Below, one piece after another: positions 1-6,030 of a DNA stretch of 7,831 bases (its first letter is position 1; every line of letters begins with the position of its first letter). Origin of the DNA: Actinobacteria bacterium UBA2541 (GTDB lineage: Bacteria; Actinomycetota; Actinomycetes; Nanopelagicales; Nanopelagicaceae). The notes under the pieces are model-generated. The model was not told where the DNA came from and did no database searches. It worked only from the letters and a program-made list of their open reading frames with translations. The position numbers and the translations under genes are program-made. The stretch lies in contig DDMR01000104.1 in assembly GCA_002340925.1 (NCBI GenBank), forward strand, positions 1 through 7,831. Reading direction: 5' to 3'.

Positions 1-617
1 TAAGCGTTCTGAAATGTCACTGCCGAGAAGAAGGTTCCAGCCCAAACTTTTTTAAATGGCCCAGGTGTTTTTGATCCTTCGACTGCTTGTGGGAAGAGAT
101 CGTTCTGTAAATCATTCCAAGTAATATCCGAAATCACGGCGTCGATACGTTGGTCTTGGCTTGCAGTCAAAAGTGCATTAGCACCACCGTAAGAACTTCC
201 CATGATTCCAACAAGTGGATCGCCAGCTTTATCCTGCTTGACCTTACGGTTCTTTGCTAAATAAGAAATCAATTCGCGGGTATCGCTAACTTCTGCGCCA
301 ATTGAATTCATTTCAATCTGGCCAGTTGAATCTCCAAAGCCGCGAGCCGTCCAAGTTAAAACTGCAAAGCCTTTATCCCTAAAGTATTTAGCATCCGCTT
401 CTACAGAATCTTTTGTTCCACCAAAACCATGAGCAATAAGTATTGCTGGTGCTGGCGATTGGCTGGGTAGATATAAGGAGGTATCAATCGAAACTCCAGG
501 TGCTGTGGTGATTGTCTTTACGACTACTGAATCCGCATTTGCTATGACTGGAACGCTTAAAGAAATTACCAAGAAGCCTGAGAGCGCACCTGCCGCAATA
601 ACTCTCAAAATCTTCAC
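1..617 (-). CDS. Exported alpha/beta hydrolase, S15/CocE-like (C-terminus outside window)
   Basis: Reading the minus strand from GTG at 617 gives 205 residues, open at the window edge. Residues 1-28 form a Sec signal peptide (KILR, a hydrophobic stretch, then a likely cut after ANA). The rest follows the N-terminal half of an alpha/beta hydrolase: strand plus AHGFGG (62-67, oxyanion region), WTARGFGDS (89-97), and the nucleophile elbow GSSYGG with Ser142. HGFGG and GxSYGG elements of this type are usual in the peptidase S15 (X-Pro dipeptidyl-peptidase)/CocE-NonD group, whose members cleave peptides or esters. The catalytic Asp and His would lie in the missing part. The GTG start is favoured because a TACTGT box sits 6 bases upstream, as for a leaderless mRNA; an in-frame TTG eight codons further upstream is a weaker alternative. 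It is divergent from the copper monooxygenase gene. Substrate unknown. Confidence 0.85.
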   Translation of the reverse strand, partial: MKILRVIAAGALSGFLVISLSVPVIANADSVVVKTITTAPGVSIDTSLYLPSQSPAPAILIAHGFGGTKDSVEADAKYFRDKGFAVLTWTARGFGDSTGQIEMNSIGAEVSDTRELISYLAKNRKVKQDKAGDPLVGIMGSSYGGANALLTASQDQRIDAVISDITWNDLQNDLFPQAVEGSKTPGPFKKVWAGTFFSAVTFQNA

Positions 618-623
618 TGCGCT

Positions 624-629
624 ACAGTA
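624..629 (-). promoter_or_regulatory. -10 box of a leaderless promoter for the hydrolase gene
   Basis: On the minus strand the sequence reads TACTGT, then 6 bases, then the GTG at 617. This TANNNT box spacing places transcription start at or next to the start codon. No ribosome binding site and no clear -35 box are visible. Inference from pattern and spacing, strengthened by the same geometry at other genes in this window. Confidence 0.5.
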
Positions 630-666
630 ATTGGATTTCAAGTGGGCTGCACCTTGAGGTTTTCGG

Positions 667-672
667 TATTCT
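667..672 (+). promoter_or_regulatory. -10 box of a leaderless promoter for the copper monooxygenase gene
   Basis: TATTCT lies 7 bases before the ATG at 680, with no purine-rich ribosome binding site between. This fits a leaderless transcript starting at or just before the ATG. No clear -35 box. It is back-to-back with the promoter of the hydrolase gene, 37 bases away. Confidence 0.5.
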
Positions 673-679
673 CTGCACC

Positions 680-1798
680 ATGAAAATTAAGTTAATTTCG
701 ATTTCAGCCGCTCTCCTGTTGTTGGCATCACTAATTCCACAGAGTGCAAATGCGGCAAAAGCCCAGAAGAACCAGAAGATGAAGCGCTACACAGTCACTA
801 TGCAGAAAGCGCACCTGCCCGTTGCGCCAAATAAAGGTACCGATGATTATCGCTGTTTCTTACTTGATCCTAAAGTTACTGAAGATTCAATCATCAGAGC
901 TATCGAATTTATTCCACAGCAAAAAGCAATGGTTCACCACGCAATTGTTTTCCGAGTAACCGATGCTGATTTAGAAGAAGCCATAAAAGCTGATAACAAG
1001 GGCGGCGGCTGGCCATGTTTCGGTGGCACTGGTCTTGGCGGAATGCTTTCAACATTTGTTACATCACCTTGGCTAAGTTCTTGGGCGCCTGGTCGCGGCA
1101 AAGATGTTTCACCAAAGGGATACGGAACTCCATTTAAAAAGGGTGAAAGATTTGTTTTGCAGGTCCACTACAACTTACTTGCGGGACATCACGGAGGCAT
1201 GAAGACCGATCAATCCAAGATTGTGATGGATGTGATTCCCGCAAAAGGTGCGAAAGTTAAGCAGCTGCATGTCGAACTCTTCCCAGCACCAGTCGAACTT
1301 GCCTGCCCACCCGGAATCACCGGACCGCTCTGCGATCGACGTCAATCACTAATTGATCTGGCATCGCGCACCAGCACCATGAGCGCATTTGAAGCTGCTG
1401 GCATAAATGTTATTTGCGGCCAAAATCCCAACAAGCCAACGCCATCTCTGATTTCGCGCTGTGACAAGGTCATTAACAATAACTTCAATGTCATCGCAGC
1501 AGGGCCTCACATGCACCTCTTGGGTCGATCATTAAAGTTGATTCTCAACCCAGGCAAGGCAGATGAGAAAACTATTCTCAATGTTGCCAACTACAACTTC
1601 GATGACCAATCTGCAACTATCTTGAAGACTCCAATTGCAGTAAGGGCTGGCGACACAATCCGCGTTGAATGCAAATTTGATCCAACGCTGCGTCAGAAGA
1701 TTCCAGAACTAAAGAATCTAGAACCTCGTTACATAACTTGGGGCGAAGGTTCTTCAGATGAAATGTGTCTCGGAGTCATCGCGGCAGCAAAGGTTTAA
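680..1798 (+). CDS. Exported copper type II monooxygenase (PHM/DBH-like)
   Basis: A 372-residue protein with a Sec signal peptide (residues 1-25, cut near SANA). It carries the full ligand set of the copper type II, ascorbate-dependent monooxygenase fold. The first copper site would use H86-H87 (MVHHAIVFR) and H163 (QVHYN). The second would use H277 and H279 (PHMHLLGR) and M362 (SSDEMC). Family members (peptidylglycine alpha-hydroxylating monooxygenase, dopamine beta-hydroxylase) hydroxylate C-H bonds using O2 and two uncoupled coppers. Eight cysteines after the signal (C59, C113, C209, C218, C246, C261, C331, C363) suit disulfides in an exported protein. Only the two-domain catalytic core is present, with no lyase (PAL) domain or anchor. 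Residues used by PHM to hold a peptide C-terminus appear changed, so the substrate is unknown. Its stop codon directly abuts the stop of the opposing gene. Confidence 0.87.
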   Translation: MKIKLISISAALLLLASLIPQSANAAKAQKNQKMKRYTVTMQKAHLPVAPNKGTDDYRCFLLDPKVTEDSIIRAIEFIPQQKAMVHHAIVFRVTDADLEEAIKADNKGGGWPCFGGTGLGGMLSTFVTSPWLSSWAPGRGKDVSPKGYGTPFKKGERFVLQVHYNLLAGHHGGMKTDQSKIVMDVIPAKGAKVKQLHVELFPAPVELACPPGITGPLCDRRQSLIDLASRTSTMSAFEAAGINVICGQNPNKPTPSLISRCDKVINNNFNVIAAGPHMHLLGRSLKLILNPGKADEKTILNVANYNFDDQSATILKTPIAVRAGDTIRVECKFDPTLRQKIPELKNLEPRYITWGEGSSDEMCLGVIAAAKV

Positions 1799-2740
1799 TT
1801 ACTTAATGCGCAACACAACCTTCTTCTCGAACTCGCCGAACAAACCGTCCTGGCCCGCTGCACTCGCGTTTATTGTGCACTTACCTTTCTTTGCAGTTAA
1901 AACGCTCTTCTTAGCTGAGCAGCTTCCACTCGCCTTGTAGCTAACTTTCTTACCAAAGTTTGTTTTGGTTGCAAGCTTTACTGACTTCTTGGCTGGGATC
2001 GCCGCAATTGTTTGCACACCTAAAGTTAAGCGAATCGGCAAGATTGCTGTCGCTCTAGAAGCAGTTGCATTTCCAGCTGAAGTCACTGATATTGCGCACT
2101 CCCCGCTTCCTTTCAATGGTGTTATCTCTCTTCCATTTAACGCACATGCCGGAGATATCGCTTCGAATGTAAGTGTGGCCCCAGCCTTTGATGTTGCTGC
2201 AACTGTTGCAACTTGGCGATACCCAAGTGTCATTGGCGCCCTTGTGCTTACTGCTGTGCCATTTATTGTTGCGGTGATTTCATCAGCCGGCAGAACAACA
2301 GTGCCTGCAGCTGCTGACTTAAATGTCAGTGCAATGAATTGGTCTTCTGAAAGATCTGCAGCTGCAGTGTGATCAAAGCGCATAAAGATTCCGCACTTCG
2401 AAACTGTGCAATCTATGGTTGTGCTGCCAGCAACAAAGCTTGCTGTTGGCTTAAATTGAATTGCCGCAGTTGGTGCAAATGAAGCACCGCGAGCTGTTGA
2501 AATCCAGAGCTCGGCCGCTTTGTTGCAGATATCTGGACGCGCACCCGCTGCGTTCTGCACGCACTGCTGGATATAAAGACCAGCCTTTGCTGGAACTGCT
2601 GAGAGTTGGATATTGATCACCGCGCCTTGGGCTTCAAGGTTTGTCAGCGGTCCACCAACAATCTTAGTCTCAGCTGCCTGCGCACCTGATAGTACCAATA
2701 TTGATGCTGCCAAAGCTAAAACTAGAACTATCTTTTTCAT
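1799..2740 (-). CDS. Exported HtaA-accessory-like beta protein with two Ig-like C-terminal repeats
   Basis: A 313-residue protein with a Sec signal peptide (1-22, cut near GAQA). Residues about 25-140 form a domain also found in the upstream gene product: GLYIQQC (54-60), C72, LWIS (78-81), then DCTVSKCGIFMRFDH (110-124). It recalls the neocarzinostatin-like domain found after heme-binding HtaA domains in Actinobacteria. The rest holds two shorter units, each with a cysteine pair and a GxC-I-x-S/A-x-AG pattern (C199/C215 and C274/C288), like the Ig-type repeats of actinobacterial surface proteins. The C-terminus is Lys-rich and has no LPXTG or membrane anchor. It is the second gene of an operon: the upstream stop is 11 bases away and the AAGGAG site overlaps it. 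It lies beside and divergent from hmuTUV, so a role in heme capture is plausible but unproven. Confidence 0.72.
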   Translation of the reverse strand: MKKIVLVLALAASILVLSGAQAAETKIVGGPLTNLEAQGAVINIQLSAVPAKAGLYIQQCVQNAAGARPDICNKAAELWISTARGASFAPTAAIQFKPTASFVAGSTTIDCTVSKCGIFMRFDHTAAADLSEDQFIALTFKSAAAGTVVLPADEITATINGTAVSTRAPMTLGYRQVATVAATSKAGATLTFEAISPACALNGREITPLKGSGECAISVTSAGNATASRATAILPIRLTLGVQTIAAIPAKKSVKLATKTNFGKKVSYKASGSCSAKKSVLTAKKGKCTINASAAGQDGLFGEFEKKVVLRIK

Positions 2741-2744
2741 TGCT

Positions 2745-2750
2745 CTCCTT
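2745..2750 (-). promoter_or_regulatory. Ribosome binding site of the 313-residue exported protein gene
   Basis: The minus strand reads AAGGAG followed by AGCA and the ATG at 2740. It sits in the 11-base gap just after the stop codon of the upstream gene (TAA at 2754-2752). It supports this start and joint transcription with the upstream gene, in contrast to the leaderless start of that first gene. Confidence 0.7.
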
Positions 2751-2751
2751 A

Positions 2752-3228
2752 TTATTTGATTTTGATTGGAATAAACGTGTCATAACTTCGATCTGCACCA
2801 CGCAGATGATCTGCTCGCACAGTTATTGCGCACTTAACTTTGGTGCAATCAAATTTGCCGATCTTCTTTGATACCCGGACCTTCTGGGTAAAACGTCCTC
2901 CTGGTAAAAATTCTTCAGTCAGACCAATTGCATATGGCGGTGGATTCGATGAAATCCAGAAGGAAGCTTCACCGAGACCGGCCTTATTTACTCCACCTCC
3001 ACAAGGTGTTGGTGGCTGACCTTTCCTCGGAACAACACAGAACGCCAGATAGATCCCAACGGTCTCATCAAATTTATTTCCCCTTACCTTGATCATCGCA
3101 CCGCTCTTCGCAGTTGTTGCCGAAACACTTAGGGTCTGACCCTGTGCTCCTTTTATTGTTGCCGCATCTGCAACCGGATTTATGGCAAAGGTAAGCGCGA
3201 TAACAACTCCGAAAATCGCGCGCTTCAT
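2752..3228 (-). CDS. Exported HtaA-accessory/neocarzinostatin-like single-domain protein
   Basis: A 158-residue protein with a Sec signal peptide (1-22, cut after ADA). The mature part is one beta-rich domain: SGAMIKVRGNKF (42-53), GIYLAFC (58-64), C76, FWIS (90-93), then FDCTKVKCAITVRADH (126-141) and DRSYD (146-150), ending in an alternating PIKIK strand. This layout matches the domain that follows HtaA heme-binding domains in many actinobacterial surface proteins and is like the neocarzinostatin fold; the assignment is from memory of the family pattern. The C64/C76 and C128/C133 pairs suggest two disulfides. Conserved Y60 and H141 are candidate ligands. No HtaA domain and no cell-wall or membrane anchor is present, so it may be released or held by a partner. 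It is the first gene of a two-gene operon divergent from hmuT. A structural or carbohydrate-binding role cannot be excluded. Confidence 0.72.
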   Translation of the reverse strand: MKRAIFGVVIALTFAINPVADAATIKGAQGQTLSVSATTAKSGAMIKVRGNKFDETVGIYLAFCVVPRKGQPPTPCGGGVNKAGLGEASFWISSNPPPYAIGLTEEFLPGGRFTQKVRVSKKIGKFDCTKVKCAITVRADHLRGADRSYDTFIPIKIK

Positions 3229-3234
3229 GGCGAA

Positions 3235-3240
3235 ATTCTA
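3235..3240 (-). promoter_or_regulatory. -10 box of a leaderless promoter for the exported-protein operon
   Basis: The minus strand reads TAGAAT, then 6 bases (TTCGCC), then the ATG at 3228. No ribosome binding site is present, so a leaderless transcript is likely. The box is close to the TATAAT consensus (5 of 6). Its -35 region (about 3258-3263) lies directly beside the palindrome at 3265-3287. Confidence 0.6.
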
Positions 3241-3264
3241 AATTGCTAGCTCTAGTCACTTATC

Positions 3265-3287
3265 CGACAGGACACGTGTATCTGTCG
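3265..3287. promoter_or_regulatory. 23-bp palindrome, candidate shared operator of the heme-uptake genes
   Basis: CGACAG (3265-3270) and CTGTCG (3282-3287) are perfect inverted repeats around an 11-base centre that itself contains the palindrome ACACGTGT (3272-3279). It lies between the divergent exported-protein operon and hmuT, next to the -35 zone of the first and over the probable -35 zone of the second. A dimeric iron- or heme-responsive regulator could bind here. It does not match the DtxR/IdeR box as I remember it. The regulator is unknown. Confidence 0.5.
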
Positions 3288-3300
3288 TTAAAAGAATTGG

Positions 3301-3306
3301 CACACT
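3301..3306 (+). promoter_or_regulatory. Weak -10 candidate for hmuTUV
   Basis: CACACT keeps only the A and final T of a TANNNT box but sits 6 bases before the ATG at 3313, the same spacing as the other leaderless promoters here. CACTAT at 3303-3308 is an alternative at 4 bases. There is no ribosome binding site before hmuT. A poor -10 would fit a promoter controlled from the palindrome just upstream. Tentative. Confidence 0.3.
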
Positions 3307-3312
3307 ATCCCC

Positions 3313-4224
3313 ATGAAGAAATTCGGTGTGATTGCGATAACAACACTAGCTATATTGCTAACTGGGTGCGGCACGTCACAGAATCTACAAATCCAGACAA
3401 TTTCTGAGAACGATGTTTCAAAAATTTCAATTGATTCAACTGCAAATTTCTCAGTCTCGCGCGTAGTAGTTCTTGCAAATGGCGTAGCCGAAATAATCAA
3501 TGCTTTAAATGCTAAATCAATTCTGGTTGGCCGAGATATTTCCAGCACTGAAAAAGATTTGAAAGATATTCCAATTGTTACTTCAGGACACCAAGTTTTG
3601 CCCGAAAAAGTTATCGAACTAAAACCCGATCTCGTAATCATCGATGCTTCTACCGGACCAAGAGCGGCGCTCGATCAGATAAGAACTGCAGGCATCAAGA
3701 TTGTTGAAACTCCTGAAAGCTGGACGCTCTCTGATATCTCAAAAAAGGTTGCAGCGGTTGCATCAGCAATCGGTGCACCAGTGCAAGGTGATTTGTTAAA
3801 TCAAGCTTTCAATGACGAGCTAAAAACTTCTACCGTCGCCACTAAATCCCGCATTGCATTCTTATATCTTCGCGGCACTTCTTCGGTCTATTTGATCGGT
3901 GGTCCAGGTTCGGGTTCTGATTCTTTGATCGAAGCAATTGGAGCAACAGATGTCGGTGCCCAATCTTTACCAAACCCATACAACACAATGACAGCCGAAA
4001 GCCTGGCCACACTAAATCCAGATGTCATCATTGTTATGACTAAAGGTCTGCAATCTGTTGGTGGTATCTCTGGTTTATTAAAACTTCCTGGTGTTGCCCA
4101 AACTCAAGCTGGCAAAAACCAAGCGGTAATTGATGTTGACGATTCGTTATTACTTTCTTATGGTCCCCGCACTCCATCACTTGTCACTGCGTTAGCCAGA
4201 GCAGTCGAAGCGGTTACAAAGTGA
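3313..4224 (+). CDS. hmuT: Heme ABC transporter substrate-binding lipoprotein HmuT
   Basis: A 303-residue class III periplasmic-binding-type protein. Residues 1-19 form a lipoprotein signal with the lipobox LLTGC (Cys19), so the mature protein is lipid-anchored outside the membrane. Two lobes follow: RVVVLANGVAEII (50-62), KPDLVIID (104-111), then after the linking helix NPDVIIV (235-241). The C-terminal run SGLLKLPGVAQT (253-264) and DDSLLLSYGPRTP (276-288) are typical of hemin-binding members. H93 (SGHQ) and Y193 (SVYLIGG) are 100 residues apart, close to the His141/Tyr240 heme-ligand spacing I recall for corynebacterial HmuT, which favours heme over siderophores or cobalamin. It is the first gene of a three-gene operon, overlapping the GTG start of hmuU by 4 bases. 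No Shine-Dalgarno sequence precedes its ATG. Confidence 0.87.
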   Translation: MKKFGVIAITTLAILLTGCGTSQNLQIQTISENDVSKISIDSTANFSVSRVVVLANGVAEIINALNAKSILVGRDISSTEKDLKDIPIVTSGHQVLPEKVIELKPDLVIIDASTGPRAALDQIRTAGIKIVETPESWTLSDISKKVAAVASAIGAPVQGDLLNQAFNDELKTSTVATKSRIAFLYLRGTSSVYLIGGPGSGSDSLIEAIGATDVGAQSLPNPYNTMTAESLATLNPDVIIVMTKGLQSVGGISGLLKLPGVAQTQAGKNQAVIDVDDSLLLSYGPRTPSLVTALARAVEAVTK

Positions 4225-5192
4225 AGAAGGTAGCCCCAACAATTTTGCTTGTTCTCGTTACCTTTATTGCGATCTATAACGGCGCTGCTCAAATCGAAAA
4301 CTTCTGGTCCGCACTTTTCTCCCCCGGCAGCAACGAAATCTTGTGGCAGATCCGCATTCCACGTGTCACCGCTGCGCTTATTGTTGGTGCATCTCTCGCA
4401 CTCGCCGGTTTAATCGCACAAGGTGCCTGCAACAACGCATTGGCCGAACCATCAATCTTAGGAACAACAGCTGGTGCATCACTCGGCACCGTATTGGCTG
4501 TCTTAACTGGCTTCGTTCAAGTTGGTTCTCTCGGTGCAATTGCATGCGGTGCACTTGGTGCATTACTTGCAACATCGCTGACATTTAAGTTAGCCAATCT
4601 TCGAAGCAAGCTCTCTTCGTTCTCTTTAATCATCGTCGGTATTGCAGTCTCTGCATTTTTCACAGCTGCAGTTGGTCTTCTCTCATCAATGGTCACACGC
4701 GCTGATGCCCGATCAATTTCTTTCTGGAACTTCGGCTCACTTGCCTTAATAACCCAGGAAAATCTTCTCGGAATCTCAATCACTGCAATTCTTGGCGCTG
4801 CTATTGCCTGGAGAGTTTCACCAGCCCTTGACCGACTTTCACTTGGTGATTCCACCGCATTTCATTTAGGTATCGATGTTCCACGCTCTCGCTTGCTCGC
4901 ACTTATCGCTCTCTCACTTCTTGCAGGTGGCGCAGTCAGCACGGTTGGTTCAATTGCATTCATTGGCCTTGCAGCACCACACATTGCTCGCTTTATATAT
5001 GGTCCGGTCCATCGCAAACTAATCTTTCATACCGCAATCATTGGTGCACTGCTTGTCGTAGCCGCCGACACCATCGCAAGAAGCGCCGTCCAACCAAATG
5101 AACTTCCAATTGGTTTAATCACTTCACTTGTCGGTGCGCCGGTTCTAATCGCTCTGGTCACAATGAGAAACAACATTTGGAAGACCCAATGA
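4221..5192 (+). CDS. hmuU: Heme ABC transporter permease HmuU (FecCD family)
   Basis: A 323-residue integral membrane protein with about nine to ten hydrophobic segments, the usual size for FecCD/BtuC-type permeases. Family signatures are present: IRIPRVTAALIVGASLALAG (44-63), NNALAEPSILGTTAGA (71-86), FWNFGSL (168-174), the coupling-loop region GSIAFIGLAAPHIAR (243-257), and ELPIGLITSLVGAPV (294-308). Two copies would form the channel that receives heme from HmuT and work with two HmuV subunits. The start is GTG at 4221, inside the hmuT stop (GTGA overlap), so translation is probably coupled. The end overlaps hmuV in an ATGA. FecCD permeases also serve siderophores and cobalamin; the heme assignment rests on HmuT and the neighbouring exported proteins. 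Confidence 0.88.
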   Translation: MKKVAPTILLVLVTFIAIYNGAAQIENFWSALFSPGSNEILWQIRIPRVTAALIVGASLALAGLIAQGACNNALAEPSILGTTAGASLGTVLAVLTGFVQVGSLGAIACGALGALLATSLTFKLANLRSKLSSFSLIIVGIAVSAFFTAAVGLLSSMVTRADARSISFWNFGSLALITQENLLGISITAILGAAIAWRVSPALDRLSLGDSTAFHLGIDVPRSRLLALIALSLLAGGAVSTVGSIAFIGLAAPHIARFIYGPVHRKLIFHTAIIGALLVVAADTIARSAVQPNELPIGLITSLVGAPVLIALVTMRNNIWKTQ

Positions 5193-5776
5193 TTTCCATA
5201 AACAAAATCAGCATCGATCTTGGTAGCAAACAAATCATTACTGATTACAGCGATCAAATCCCTGGCGCTTCAATCACTGTAATTCTTGGTCCAAATGGTT
5301 CAGGTAAATCCACTCTGCTAAATGCAATGGCTGGCGACATCAAACCAACAAAAGGCACAATCACAATCGACGATACAGATCCTGCACTTACCCCAGCATC
5401 ACAACTTTCTAAGCTGCGTGCAATGGCAATTCAAAACCAGAACTACACGTTGGGCTTCACTGTTAAACAAATAATCGAAATGGCTGGCGATTCCAAAGAA
5501 ATTATCGAAGCACTTGCTTTAACCGAACTTTCCAATCGACAAGTAACAACTCTGTCTGGTGGCGAAGCTCAACGAGTATCAATAGCAACCGCTATCGCAC
5601 AGAAAACCCCGGTTTTACTTTTAGATGAACCACTTGCAGCACAAGACATTGAAAACCGCGAACGAATTATCAAACTGCTGCAAAAACTTGCAGTAAGCGG
5701 CACCACTGTTGTTCTAGTAGCTCACAGCAGTGAATCAGAACTAACTTGGGCCGATAAGGTAATCAAGCAAGCGTAG
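5189..5776 (+). CDS. hmuV: Heme ABC transporter ATP-binding protein HmuV (short form)
   Basis: A 195-residue ATPase that powers HmuU from the cytoplasm. All core motifs are present: Walker A GPNGSGKST (34-42), Q-loop Q82, signature LSGGEAQ (122-128), Walker B VLLLDEP (142-148) with E147, and H-loop H179. It is much shorter than the usual 250-270 residues. The stretch between the Q-loop and the signature is compressed (FTVKQIIEMA, then only about 20 residues), and the chain ends at ADKVIKQA, just where family members add a further strand and C-terminal helices. ATG at 5189 is chosen because it overlaps the hmuU stop (ATGA) and GGAAG sits 5 bases upstream; a TTG at 5177 would add four residues. 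The last 14 bases overlap the end of the opposing mycoredoxin gene. Confidence 0.86.
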   Translation: MISINKISIDLGSKQIITDYSDQIPGASITVILGPNGSGKSTLLNAMAGDIKPTKGTITIDDTDPALTPASQLSKLRAMAIQNQNYTLGFTVKQIIEMAGDSKEIIEALALTELSNRQVTTLSGGEAQRVSIATAIAQKTPVLLLDEPLAAQDIENRERIIKLLQKLAVSGTTVVLVAHSSESELTWADKVIKQA

Positions 5777-6005
5777 CTAGCTTCTCCACAACAGCCTTGG
5801 CCGAAGGATTTGTCATCGCAGTTCCATCAGAGAAAACCAGCGTAGGCACAACCTGATTTCCGCCATTTACTTTCTCAACTATCTCGGCAGTTCCAGGAAC
5901 CTCTTCAATGTTGATCTCTTCAAAAGTTACCTCGAGATCAGCCAATTGGGACTTTAGTCTTTTGCAATAACCACACCAGGTTGTCGAATACATAACAAAA
6001 CTCAT
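5763..6005 (-). CDS. mrx1: Mycoredoxin (glutaredoxin-like, mycothiol-dependent)
   Basis: An 80-residue thioredoxin-fold protein with the active site TTWCGYC (C11, C14), VNGGNQVVP (46-54) with the cis-proline P54, and DGTAMTNPSA (60-69), which together closely match mycobacterial mycoredoxin-1. Such proteins reduce mycothiol-protein mixed disulfides in the cytosol, with Cys11 as the attacking thiol, and so imply mycothiol in this organism. The length is normal for the family and no signal peptide is present. The start at 6005 is supported by a TAGGAT box 6 bases upstream. It is convergent with hmuV and shares 14 bases with it, so it is not part of the heme operon. A NrdH-type redoxin is less likely because that family normally has a different active-site dipeptide. 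Confidence 0.9.
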   Translation of the reverse strand: MSFVMYSTTWCGYCKRLKSQLADLEVTFEEINIEEVPGTAEIVEKVNGGNQVVPTLVFSDGTAMTNPSAKAVVEKLATLA

Positions 6006-6011
6006 GGCTAA

Positions 6012-6017
6012 ATCCTA
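6012..6017 (-). promoter_or_regulatory. -10 box of a leaderless promoter for the mycoredoxin gene
   Basis: The minus strand reads TAGGAT, then 6 bases, then the ATG at 6005, with no ribosome binding site. A weak -35 candidate (TTCAGT, 6040-6035) lies 17 bases further upstream and overlaps the palindrome at 6037-6048. Confidence 0.55.
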
Positions 6018-6030
6018 CTTCTTTCATGTC

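Noticed and set aside
2198..2210. The palindrome TGCAACTGTTGCA
   Set aside because: It falls inside the coding sequence and is explained by a low-complexity Val/Ala/Thr run encoded on the minus strand.
1965..2372. A 135-codon open frame on the plus strand opposite the 313-residue exported protein gene
   Set aside because: It lies wholly inside a gene with a signal peptide, domain motifs and a ribosome binding site. Its own product has no recognisable motif and no start signal; it is a shadow of the Ala/Thr-rich codons.
3229..3312. A cobalamin riboswitch that would make hmuTUV a vitamin B12 importer (btu)
   Set aside because: The whole gap is 84 bases, with a leaderless promoter on the other strand and a palindrome inside. 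It is too short for a cobalamin riboswitch and no B12-box-like motif was seen.
5770..5790. A hairpin-like AGCTAGCT at the hmuV/mycoredoxin junction as a terminator
   Set aside because: The self-complementary core has no loop and no following T-run on either strand, so it does not qualify as an intrinsic terminator.
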